This document shows, in pieces, positions 6,713 through 13,215 of a stretch of DNA of 13,215 bases. The number at the start of each line of letters is the position of its first letter. The stretch's first letter is position 1. Below the pieces are notes generated by a model, which made no database searches, was not told the DNA's origin, and saw only the letters and a program-made list of their open reading frames with translations. The translations under genes and the position numbers were made by a program. Origin of the DNA: Magnetovibrio sp. (lineage in GTDB: Bacteria > Pseudomonadota > Alphaproteobacteria > Rhodospirillales > Magnetovibrionaceae); assembly GCA_016763255.1 (NCBI GenBank), contig JAESUA010000143.1:1-13215 (forward strand). The letters run 5' to 3'.

Positions 6713-7972
6713 TTAGGCTTGAACCAAGCTTTCTTGGGCAAACACGGAGCGATGCTGAGGAAGGCTTACCGTCACCGTCGTGCCCTTGTTATGCACACTA
6801 TCTATGGACAAGGTTCCACCGTGTAGCCCGACCAACTCTTTGGTCAACGGCAAACCTAGGCCCGCACCTTCGTGCTTGGCAACCATCCCGCGCTGAACCT
6901 GGCCAAATTTTTCCATCGCCTTAGCCATGTCTTCATCCGTCATGCCGATACCCGTATCGCTGACAACCAGTAAATGCCCCCCATCCTGGGAGATCGATGC
7001 GCAAACGCTGATCGTGCCGCCCACGGGGGTGAACTTAACCGCATTGGACATGAGGTTGATGAGGATTTGCTTCATGCGGCGTTCATCAGCAAACAGCAAA
7101 GGCAGGTCCGCATCAAATTGAGTGTGCAAGTTGATGCCTTCACCCTCGGCATGCAGGCGGACGAAACGCACTGAATCTTCAACCAGCATGCCAATCTCTA
7201 AATTCGTTTCATACAATGCCATTTTGTTGGCTTCGATAGCAGAGATATCAAGCATGTCCTTGATCAGCTCGTGCAGGTGGTGGCCCGATGATCCGATATC
7301 ATTGATATAATCCTCGTATTTCTGATGACCAAGAGGACCAAAAGTTTGCAGCTTTATTGATTCCGAGAATCCGATGATGGCGTTCAACGGGGTCAGCAGC
7401 TCATGGCTCATGTGGGCAAGAAAATCAGACTTCGCCGCCGAGGCCCGCTCGGCCTCAGTTTTGGCTTTGACGTAATTTTCCATCATTTCTACATACTGCA
7501 CGGTCAGCGCTTCTGCGCGTTCACGTGAGTCTTGTAGGGTGAATGTATCTTTGATCAGGCGATCATTGGTACGCCGTAGTTTTTGCTCTGTATTTCTGAG
7601 GGTCAGGGTCAAACGGGCTATGCCCGATAGCAAGGCATGCTGGCTGCTGTCCAACGTAAAGGCCGAGATCGCACCCGCAGAGATAAAGTCACGTTCATGC
7701 ACGCGCGTGGTCGGATCAGCCAAAACAATGATCGGGGTTTTAAGGCCGGCTTTTTTTGCACTGACAGAGATCCAAAGCGCCAACTCAGAATCGTTATCAT
7801 GACAATGCACAAAACAGATTTCGTGGCGGCCCCCAACCAAAGCCTCAAGGGCTGCATCACAACCCTCAACAACCTCAATATCGACAGTGACGTCCTCGCC
7901 TTGAAACGCATTACTCAGCGCTTCGCGAATCCCCGCACTCCCACCAATCAGGAGTATTTGAAACATTTGCAT
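6713..7972 (-). CDS. Cytoplasmic sensor histidine kinase with degenerate N-terminal receiver-like domain
   Basis: A 419-residue kinase without membrane segments. Residues 1-120 look like a receiver fold (FQILLIGG start, VEGCDAALEAL helix, TPIIVLAD strand, FISAGAISAF segment). The acidic pair after the first strand is replaced by Gly-Gly-Ser, the phospho-Asp region reads FVHCHDND, and the usual Lys before the last turn is absent. A coiled-coil linker spans about 122-178. HisKA follows with His190 in SHELLTPLN, where the usual Arg of HELRTP is Leu. The HATPase domain has the N box (Asn306, Asn310), DTGIGM (339-344), an F box KFGQVQRG and a G2 box GAGLGL (369-374). The kinase core therefore looks active while the input domain probably binds a protein or small signal. 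No response regulator is adjacent, so the pathway is unknown. A second Met two codons later is an alternative start; neither has a clear Shine-Dalgarno site. Confidence 0.9.
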   Translation of the reverse strand: MQMFQILLIGGSAGIREALSNAFQGEDVTVDIEVVEGCDAALEALVGGRHEICFVHCHDNDSELALWISVSAKKAGLKTPIIVLADPTTRVHERDFISAGAISAFTLDSSQHALLSGIARLTLTLRNTEQKLRRTNDRLIKDTFTLQDSRERAEALTVQYVEMMENYVKAKTEAERASAAKSDFLAHMSHELLTPLNAIIGFSESIKLQTFGPLGHQKYEDYINDIGSSGHHLHELIKDMLDISAIEANKMALYETNLEIGMLVEDSVRFVRLHAEGEGINLHTQFDADLPLLFADERRMKQILINLMSNAVKFTPVGGTISVCASISQDGGHLLVVSDTGIGMTDEDMAKAMEKFGQVQRGMVAKHEGAGLGLPLTKELVGLHGGTLSIDSVHNKGTTVTVSLPQHRSVFAQESLVQA

Positions 7973-8129
7973 AGATTAATGTCACAACTAGTTATTGAAT
8001 GATCGGATCCCCACATAATGATCATATAAAATTCATGGAATATCAATAAGTTATTATTTTAGAATCAATCATGACGATTATCATCGCCCTCACCTACATT
8101 TGAGCAGCTACAATCAAACGCATAGTGGC

Positions 8130-9026
8130 TTACGTTTGTGAAACAAAATCCACTCCATTAACGCCGTGGTAATAGCCATTGGAAAAGGGAACATCACCGA
8201 TCAACGTGCCCAGTTGTTCGTCGGCTTCATCGGCTGCAATCTCAGTTTTCATCACATCGCGATAAATTTTTGCTACGGCCACCATATCGGCGGTGTGCGG
8301 CGACAATCGAAAATGTTGAATGCCAAGGTCTTGCATTTGGGCCAGTTCGGCCGTGAGGTTTTGATAGCTGTGCGACATGGTTTGCACCCCATTGACCACC
8401 AAGAAAGGCTCATGGTCCAGGGTTGCCAATTCCATGCCGTCAGGGTCTTGGTCACAGACAAATTGGCAGCTGTCTTTATGCAGCATATGCGATCGTGCAT
8501 GATAGCAACGCGCTGATATGGCCAAGGGCAAGCGACCAAACACCTGGACCTCCAGCTCCGCCGGGGTATTGGCAAGCAACGCATCCATGGCGTCATGACC
8601 AAGCTCAACCGGCAAGCACACCCGTGTCGCACCGCGATCGGTAAAGTATTTCAGGGTGCCTTCGTTATATACATTCACATACGGGCCGATGACATGGGGA
8701 CGCCCCGCCAACAAGGCACAAGCCGACACATCGTTGGCTTCCACCAACATCTCTGCATCCTTGGTGGTTTCACGCAGTTCATTCATTTCCCGAGCGTTCA
8801 TGATCAAAGCCAAGGTAGAGAGGATCACCTCTTTGCCTGCCTCTTGTAGGCGCTCGATCACATCCGGGATATGCGGGGCATAAAACGGTGTTCGCTTGGA
8901 ACACACCGCCTCACCGACATAGACCGTATCCACGTCGGCCTCATCGGCGATCCGAAAATAAAAGTCCCGCCAGACTTCGGGCTTCCAGTTAAACAGCACA
9001 GGGCCGAGGGCAAGTTTCGCGCTCAT
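8130..9026 (-). CDS. ubiV: UbiV, O2-independent ubiquinone hydroxylation protein (U32 family)
   Basis: A 298-residue U32 protein that with UbiU performs the ring hydroxylations of ubiquinone synthesis without oxygen; each subunit carries a 4Fe-4S cluster. Four cysteines, Cys42 (GEAVCSKR), Cys174, Cys187 and Cys191, match the E. coli cluster ligands C39, C180, C193 and C197; the last three have identical spacing. The N-terminal ALGPVLFNWKP start is typical. It begins 13 nt after the ubiU stop with a weak GAGAG site, as the third gene of ubiT-ubiU-ubiV. It differs from the U32 tRNA-hydroxylation and collagenase-like proteins in its short length and its pairing with UbiU. No clear terminator follows; the 157-nt AT-rich gap to the kinase gene (7973-8129) holds no gene I can support. 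Confidence 0.94.
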   Translation of the reverse strand: MSAKLALGPVLFNWKPEVWRDFYFRIADEADVDTVYVGEAVCSKRTPFYAPHIPDVIERLQEAGKEVILSTLALIMNAREMNELRETTKDAEMLVEANDVSACALLAGRPHVIGPYVNVYNEGTLKYFTDRGATRVCLPVELGHDAMDALLANTPAELEVQVFGRLPLAISARCYHARSHMLHKDSCQFVCDQDPDGMELATLDHEPFLVVNGVQTMSHSYQNLTAELAQMQDLGIQHFRLSPHTADMVAVAKIYRDVMKTEIAADEADEQLGTLIGDVPFSNGYYHGVNGVDFVSQT

Positions 9027-9039
9027 CTATTCAATTCTC

Positions 9040-10029
9040 TCATCGCCAGCTTTTTTCATAGGCACCGGCGGTCTTGGCCTGACCTTCGGTGATGGCTTCT
9101 AGACCCAACTCAGGCACCGCTTCACCGGCATGCACCGCATCGGCGGCGCGACGAAAAGCGCTGACCACTTGGGCCACATTGGCGCGACCGCGTTGTCGAC
9201 CTTCAATTTTCAAGGCCGTCACCCCGGCCGCCGCAATTTGCGGCAACATCGATGCCGCGTTGAGGCTGGTGGGTTCTTCAAACAAATATGAAGCTTTACC
9301 ACCGGTCACAAAACGCCCCTTACACAAGGTCGGATAGCCAGCCGCCTCGCCTTCGGCGAAAGCGTTGATGGTAAACTCACCCAGTTTTGAAACCATGCGA
9401 TCACCTTCGTCTTCATAACGCACGTGGCTTGCGGGCGAACACACGCCATTGATGTTGGGAGATTCCCCTGTGGCGTAGGATGACAGCTGACAGCGCCCTT
9501 CCGCCATCACACACAATCCCCCAAAGACAAACACTTCGGTTTCCACGGCAATTTCTTTGTTCAGGGCTGCTATTTCAGGAATGCTCAACACACGGGGCAG
9601 CACCACGCGTTTAACATCAAAGGCATCGACATAAAAGTTGATCGAATCCGGATTCGAAGCCGAGGCCTGCACCGACAGGTGACGGCGCAAATTCGGGTGT
9701 TTTGTGGTGGCATAATCCAGCAGACCAATATCGGCCAAGATCACACTATCCACGCCCAATGCGGCAGCATCATCTATGGCTTTGTGCCAGGGGCCAAAAT
9801 TTCCAGCCTCAGGAAAGGTATTCACCGCAAGATACACTTGGCAGCCCCGATCATGGGCATAAATAAGCCCGTCTTCGAGTTCTTTGCGATTAAAGTTAAG
9901 GCCGGGAAAATTGCGCGCGTTTGTTTCGTCGCGAAACCCCAGGTAGACCACATCAGCGCCATTATCGACGGCAGCATGAAGCGACGCGGGCGTACCCGCA
10001 GGGCACACCAATTCCATTTTTTCACTCAT
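9040..10029 (-). CDS. ubiU: UbiU, O2-independent ubiquinone hydroxylation protein (U32 family)
   Basis: A 329-residue U32 protein, partner of UbiV in oxygen-independent hydroxylation of ubiquinone precursors. The opening MELVCPAGTPASLHAAVDNGADVVYLG is the usual UbiU TIM-barrel start. Cys173, Cys180, Cys197 and Cys236 have the same spacing (7, 17, 39) as the E. coli 4Fe-4S ligands C169, C176, C193 and C232. LKIEGRQRG near 273-281 is typical of U32 proteins. The ATG overlaps the ubiT stop by 4 nt (ATGA), so translation is probably coupled. In E. coli these genes are needed for anaerobic ubiquinone and depend on Fnr, and in Rhodobacter capsulatus homologues support anaerobic growth; the same role is inferred here. 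Confidence 0.95.
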   Translation of the reverse strand: MSEKMELVCPAGTPASLHAAVDNGADVVYLGFRDETNARNFPGLNFNRKELEDGLIYAHDRGCQVYLAVNTFPEAGNFGPWHKAIDDAAALGVDSVILADIGLLDYATTKHPNLRRHLSVQASASNPDSINFYVDAFDVKRVVLPRVLSIPEIAALNKEIAVETEVFVFGGLCVMAEGRCQLSSYATGESPNINGVCSPASHVRYEDEGDRMVSKLGEFTINAFAEGEAAGYPTLCKGRFVTGGKASYLFEEPTSLNAASMLPQIAAAGVTALKIEGRQRGRANVAQVVSAFRRAADAVHAGEAVPELGLEAITEGQAKTAGAYEKSWR

Positions 10030-10709
10030 GTACGAACGGACCTTTGTCGTGCCCCGGAACGCCCACGAGAACGTTCCTTGGGCGCATTATTTATTTTTTC
10101 TTCTAAGGTGCGCAGTTTTGCACCCTGGGCATCCACCCGACGCTGGGTCGGGGCAATCAGCACCCGATGCAAGATGGAGAGATCATCCGCCATTCGTGAA
10201 AACAGCCCCTGACCAAATTGCGCCACTTTGCGCACCGGACCGGCAAATGGACCAAACGACGCCGTGACCTCGGCCATCAAATCAATCTCAAGGCCATCCA
10301 CGCAATTGCGCAGGGCCACCACCGCTTCGGTGTCGCCTTCAATCACCAGACTTCGCGAAAAGAACAACGCATCACCATCGATCTTGCCCTCAAGAAGCCT
10401 CAACAAATCAAGCATCGGCCCCCGAATGGTGGCGATGGCGCTGCTTCCCTCACCGTCACGCGCGGCACGCAACGTCGGATGTTCGCCGTCTGCGGTGAGA
10501 ATGAATGCCAAGGGCAGATCAACCGGGTCAATCAAATAGACCGGCGTGCCCAAATCAGACAGGCGTTCAAACAGCCCCGGATGACGGCGAGACAATGTCG
10601 TCATGGCGGTGTTCAACGCTGGCTGCAAAAGCTTTGGTGACAAAGGTCGGGCGGCGAGGCCTCCCAACAAGATTGGCGACAATGGCGGTGTCGGACCGGA
10701 AGAGAACAT
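10026..10709 (-). CDS. ubiT: UbiT, SCP2-domain accessory factor of anaerobic ubiquinone synthesis
   Basis: A 227-residue soluble protein with an SCP2-like lipid-binding domain at about 35-140, seen in PVYLIDPVDLPLAFILTADG, ATIRGPMLDLLRLLEGKIDGDALFFSRSLVIEGDTEAVVALRNCVDGLEID, the standard core of this fold. UbiT helps deliver or hold hydrophobic ubiquinone intermediates for UbiU-UbiV. The C-terminus (about 185-227) is helical then very basic (KERSRGRSGARQRS), which might favour contact with membrane lipids or partners; this is inference. It is the first gene of the operon, with AAGG about 11 nt before the ATG and a promoter about 50 nt upstream. Identity rests mainly on the operon with ubiU and ubiV together with the fold. 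Confidence 0.9.
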   Translation of the reverse strand: MFSSGPTPPLSPILLGGLAARPLSPKLLQPALNTAMTTLSRRHPGLFERLSDLGTPVYLIDPVDLPLAFILTADGEHPTLRAARDGEGSSAIATIRGPMLDLLRLLEGKIDGDALFFSRSLVIEGDTEAVVALRNCVDGLEIDLMAEVTASFGPFAGPVRKVAQFGQGLFSRMADDLSILHRVLIAPTQRRVDAQGAKLRTLEEKINNAPKERSRGRSGARQRSVRT

Positions 10710-10740
10710 CCGTTTATTACCTTAGAATCATAACAATTCA

Positions 10741-10753
10741 ACATATCTTATGT
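10741..10753. promoter_or_regulatory. Small palindrome at the ubiT transcription start
   Basis: ACATATCTTATGT has perfect 5-bp arms around TCT and covers the predicted ubiT start point, a position typical of a repressor site. It does not match the Fnr pattern TTGAT-N4-ATCAA. Arms this short can arise by chance. Confidence 0.25.
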
Positions 10754-10757
10754 GTAA

Positions 10758-10785
10758 ATTATACAGCGACTGAGGACGGATACAA
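10758..10785 (-). promoter_or_regulatory. Probable sigma-70 promoter of ubiT-ubiU-ubiV
   Basis: Read on the minus strand, TTGTAT (10785-10780, four of six consensus bases) and a perfect TATAAT (10763-10758) are spaced by 16 nt. Transcription would start near 10750, about 41 nt before the ubiT ATG. It begins directly after the terminator of the upstream sec cluster, which supports independent transcription of the quinone operon. Confidence 0.65.
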
Positions 10786-10788
10786 GGC

Positions 10789-10823
10789 AAAGAAAAGGCC
10801 TTGAGCGAACATCTCAAGGCCTT
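10789..10823 (-). terminator. Intrinsic terminator of the secD-secF-NDUFAF3-like-cytochrome cluster
   Basis: A perfect 11-bp stem (10795-10805 with 10813-10823) with a 7-nt loop. On the minus strand it is followed by TTTTCTTT. It lies about 97 nt after the cytochrome stop, in the 210-nt gap (10710-10919), which otherwise holds only the ubiT promoter. Confidence 0.85.
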
Positions 10824-10919
10824 GTTCCCCCATCGGATGAATATACGCAACCCAGGACAGCACCATCATAAGTGACACAACCGCAGCCAAGTCAGGCGCA
10901 ATACACAGGTATTTAGAAT

Positions 10920-11353
10920 TTATGGTTTGGCGACAATCTTGTACGAGGCATGACAGCCGGTGCAGTTGGACATTAAGGCACCAAGATCGGCCATGACGCC
11001 TTCAGAGCCAAATTCCGCCGCCTGTGCTAGCTCGCCAAAGGCCATATGCGTGCCGCGGGCCATTTGGCGAAATTCCATGGGTAAGACTTGATTTATTCCC
11101 ATGGCCTGACCGGCACCTTGGCCCATCCCCATGCCCATGGCACGCGACACTTCGGTGACCGATGACATATCGTTTTCGGCCGTCGCCTGCACGATGTCTT
11201 GCACCGCGATCAAAAATCACGCATTTCAGCCAGCACAAAATCGCGTTGCGCCGCACTCATGTAAATGGCTTCACGATCATCTACGGCCTGGACCGGTGTG
11301 TTCCAGCCCAAAATGGCGGCCATCAGACCAACCATCACAATCTTTGCCTTCAT
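10920..11353 (-). pseudogene. Exported class-II-like cytochrome c, interrupted by a 1-nt frameshift
   Basis: Two reading frames together make one protein of about 143 residues. The 5' part (11353 to 11210) has a signal peptide MKAKIVMVGLMAAILGW ending VQA, then DREAIYMSAAQRDFVLAEMRDF and a stop. The 3' part (from 11213) reads LIAVQDIVQATAEND, continues through a Met/Gly-rich MGMGMGQGAGQAMG stretch and ends with the heme motif CTGCH near the C-terminus, as in cytochrome c'-like proteins. Adding one T to the T5 run (A5 at 11212-11216 on the plus strand) restores a continuous EMRDFLIAVQDI. The start is taken as the third ATG of ATGATGATG, since GGGGG at 11360-11364 lies 6 nt before it. An intact product would be a periplasmic electron carrier. 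It may be a sequencing error in a homopolymer, a true pseudogene or slippage. Confidence 0.8.
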
Positions 11354-11381
11354 CATCATCCCCCTTAAATCCCCCTGCGGA

Positions 11382-11753
11382 TCAATCGACGGCAACCAAA
11401 GCCGCCGCCACGGCCCGCTCTTCGATGGCGAGCACATTGTAAGTGCGGCAAGCCGCCGCCGTATCCATCCATTCCAAAACAATGCCATGGGCCCTCAGAC
11501 CTGCACGCAACTCTTCGCAGGGCAGCGAAAAGGTGGGGCCACAGCCGATCACCAAAATGTCTGGCTTGCTGGGATGATCTATAACAGGCTTAAGGGCGTC
11601 GAGGGTAATATCACCAGACCACGCGAGTGTTTGTTCAAGAAACACCAACACGGAACCGGTATAATTTTGTCCCGTGATGACAAATCCACCATCGCCGTAA
11701 GCTTTGATGATCTGGCGGCTCAAAGGAACCTGTGGCGTGATGTCGAGGGACAT
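11382..11753 (-). CDS. Mth938/DUF498 domain protein, NDUFAF3-like
   Basis: A 123-residue protein that is almost entirely one Mth938-like (DUF498, PF04430) domain. The core segments are YGDGGFVITGQNYTGSVLV (19-37), PDILVIGCGPTFSLP (64-78) and the hallmark WMDTAAACRTYNVLAIEERAVAAALV (95-120). The mitochondrial homologue NDUFAF3 helps assemble the early membrane-peripheral part of complex I. Gene-order conservation with sec genes and the NDUFAF6 homologue in alphaproteobacteria has been used to support that link. It starts 21 nt after secF with a strong GGGAGGGGG site and ends 28 nt before the cytochrome start, so it belongs to the sec operon. The bacterial biochemical role is not established. 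Confidence 0.88.
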   Translation of the reverse strand: MSLDITPQVPLSRQIIKAYGDGGFVITGQNYTGSVLVFLEQTLAWSGDITLDALKPVIDHPSKPDILVIGCGPTFSLPCEELRAGLRAHGIVLEWMDTAAACRTYNVLAIEERAVAAALVAVD

Positions 11754-11774
11754 ATCCCCCTCCCTCTTGATGGG

Positions 11775-12704
11775 TTAGGGCAATTGCTCAACGGATTTAT
11801 CGTCATCTTCAAGGGTACGACGTTCAACGCCCAAATGCAGCAACAGCGGCACCGCAAGGCACACCGACGAATACGTTCCAATGATCACACCCCAAATCAT
11901 GGCGAAGCTGAAATCACGAATGATTTCGCCACCTAGGAAGTACAAGGCCAACAACGCCAACATGGTGGTCAACGATGTCATCACTGTGCGCGACAATGTT
12001 TCGTTGGCGCTTTGGTTCAACAGCTCATCCATGGGCTTGGTCTTGTACTTGCGCAGGTTTTCACGCACCCGGTCAAATACCACCACGGTATCGTTGATGG
12101 AATAACCGGCGATGGTCAAAACCGCTGCCACGGTGGCGAGATTGAATTCGAATCCTAACAAAGCAAAAATGCCGATGGTGGTGATCACGTCATGACTTAG
12201 CGCGATCACCGCGCCCAGACCGAATTGCCACTCGAAGCGGAACCAAATGTAGATCAAGATGGCGAGGATCGCCGAGACCACGGCATAAACACCGCTCCAA
12301 AACAGCTCGTCCGAAACTTTTGGGCCGACCAATTCTGTACGGCGATATTCGATCCCTTCGCCCAGCGCGATTTTCACCGCGCGCACCGCGGCATCATTGG
12401 CTTTTTCGCCGCCTTCTTGGGCCTGCAGGCGGATCAAAATATCATCCGGTGCACCGAATTCTTGAAGTTCGACCGAGCCCAATCCTAGGCCTCGAAGCTT
12501 GGAGCGTAGTTCACCGATTTGACCGGGTTCAGAGGTCTTGACCTCAAGCATAATGCCGCCGGTGAAATCGATGCCGTAGTTCAACCCCTTGACGCCAAAC
12601 AGCCCAATGGAGACCGCGACCAAGATGGCGGAAAAAGCAAAGAACATCATCCGACGCTGTAGGAAGCCGAAATTGGGATTTTCCGGGAGAAGTTTAATAC
12701 GCAT
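11775..12704 (-). CDS. secF: Protein translocase subunit SecF
   Basis: A 309-residue inner-membrane subunit that with SecD uses proton flow to pull exported proteins through SecYEG from the periplasmic side. TM1 is about 19-38. The P1-head periplasmic domain follows, starting with GLNYGIDFTGG (40-50). TM2 begins near 136 and is followed by IYIWFRFEWQFGLGAVIALSHDV (151-173); further TMs lie to about 292. GYSINDTVVVFDRVREN (200-216) is the conserved SecF TM4 signature containing the functionally important Asp/Arg residues. The start has an excellent GGAGAAGGAA site, 17 nt after secD. Length is normal. Confidence 0.97.
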   Translation of the reverse strand: MRIKLLPENPNFGFLQRRMMFFAFSAILVAVSIGLFGVKGLNYGIDFTGGIMLEVKTSEPGQIGELRSKLRGLGLGSVELQEFGAPDDILIRLQAQEGGEKANDAAVRAVKIALGEGIEYRRTELVGPKVSDELFWSGVYAVVSAILAILIYIWFRFEWQFGLGAVIALSHDVITTIGIFALLGFEFNLATVAAVLTIAGYSINDTVVVFDRVRENLRKYKTKPMDELLNQSANETLSRTVMTSLTTMLALLALYFLGGEIIRDFSFAMIWGVIIGTYSSVCLAVPLLLHLGVERRTLEDDDKSVEQLP

Positions 12705-12721
12705 GAGAAATTCCTTCTCCT

Positions 12722-13215
12722 CTAGATGACCAGCTTGCTGGGTTTATTGCGACGCAACCAAATGACGATCAGGATACGAGTCACCCAGATGGCTGTGAAC
12801 ATGGAACATATGATGCCGATGGCCAGTGTCACGGCAAAGCCCTGAACCGGGCCAGAGCCAAACGCAAACAACAACGTCGCGGCAATCAGGGTGGTGATGT
12901 TGGCATCCATAATGGTGCCAAAGGCGCGTTTGTAACCGGCGTCCACGGCCGACATCACGCCCCGGCCGGTTTTGAGTTCTTCACGAATGCGTTCGAACAC
13001 CAATACGTTGGCATCCACCGCCATACCGATGGTCAATACGATACCGGCGACCCCCGGCAGCGTCAGAGTTGCACCGAAGAGGGACAATAGTGCCACAATC
13101 AACACCATGTTCATCACCAGCGCCACGTCGGCAAACAGGCCAAAACGACCATAATAAATGAACATGAAGATCACCACCAAGGCGAGGCCGATCATCGAGG
13201 CAATTTTACCGGCTT
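12722..13215 (-). CDS. secD: Protein translocase subunit SecD, C-terminal part
   Basis: The open frame runs through the right edge (first whole codon at 13213), so only the last 164 residues or so of a protein of usually 500-620 residues are present. Visible are the membrane domain from [18 protein letters not shown], the signature [19 protein letters not shown], then [41 protein letters not shown], all diagnostic of SecD. The basic tail [11 protein letters not shown] ends the protein on the cytosolic side. The P1 periplasmic domain lies outside the window. The order secD-secF on one strand with a 17-nt gap indicates one operon, with yajC expected further upstream. Confidence 0.96.
   Translation of the reverse strand, partial: AGKIASMIGLALVVIFMFIYYGRFGLFADVALVMNMVLIVALLSLFGATLTLPGVAGIVLTIGMAVDANVLVFERIREELKTGRGVMSAVDAGYKRAFGTIMDANITTLIAATLLFAFGSGPVQGFAVTLAIGIICSMFTAIWVTRILIVIWLRRNKPSKLVI

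Noticed and set aside
8058..8090. A TTTAGAA half-site and a Fur-like ATGACGATTATCAT stretch in the ubiV-kinase gap
   Set aside because: Only half of the Irr box and a partial Fur-box match are present; too weak to call an operator.
10759..10869. 36-codon minus-strand ORF starting MMVLSWVAYIHPM, with a hydrophobic N-terminus
   Set aside because: It has no Shine-Dalgarno site and reads through the intrinsic terminator and ubiT promoter; most likely chance.
10913..10919. Another TTTAGAA motif just after the cytochrome stop
   Set aside because: There is no matching right half and it is at the end of a gene, not before one.

Overview
The window looks like chromosomal core sequence from an alphaproteobacterium, probably in or near Rhodospirillales. 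The reasons are the gene set (TrmFO, homologues of the mitochondrial complex I assembly factors NDUFAF3 and NDUFAF6, an oxygen-independent ubiquinone operon, secD-secF followed by the NDUFAF3-like gene), moderate GC content, Shine-Dalgarno sites and short intergenic gaps. A genus cannot be fixed from the sequence. I see no tRNA, rRNA, CRISPR array, transposase, phage gene or attachment site. No gap between genes exceeds 300 bases.

Left part (1-2602): the 3' part of trmFO (tRNA m5U54 methylation) overlaps a glutathione S-transferase gene by the ATGA junction. Convergent to it is a secreted alpha/beta hydrolase whose intrinsic terminator lies inside the 3' end of the GST gene.

Middle (2603-7972): a 755-residue exported protein with an N-terminal ankyrin segment, a long acidic/proline-rich middle with recurring D/N-P-F motifs and a C-terminal globular domain; it converges on an NDUFAF6-like pseudo-prenylsynthase with a 4-nt overlap of the two stop ends. 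Next is an iron superoxide dismutase with a promoter, an operator-like inverted repeat and a close match to the Irr/ICE iron-control box. Its strong terminator separates it from a convergent cytoplasmic histidine kinase whose N-terminal receiver-like domain lacks the phosphorylation residues.

Right part (8130-13215), all minus strand: secD (partial), secF, an NDUFAF3-like (Mth938/DUF498) gene and a class-II-like cytochrome c gene broken by a 1-nt frameshift form one cluster ending in an intrinsic terminator. It is followed by a well-formed promoter and the ubiT-ubiU-ubiV operon for O2-independent ubiquinone hydroxylation, with all eight iron-sulfur cysteines present at the spacing known from E. 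coli.

Functionally the region is rich in membrane energetics and oxygen or iron response: protein insertion (SecDF), two complex-I-assembly-related proteins, anaerobic quinone synthesis, a c-type cytochrome, Fe-SOD and a sensor kinase. The NDUFAF3-like and NDUFAF6-like genes, known to cluster with sec genes in alphaproteobacteria, are here separated by the quinone operon, the kinase and sodB. I see no clearly undescribed multi-gene system. The best leads are the frameshifted cytochrome, the Irr-like box at sodB, the degenerate receiver kinase and the unidentified DPF-motif protein.
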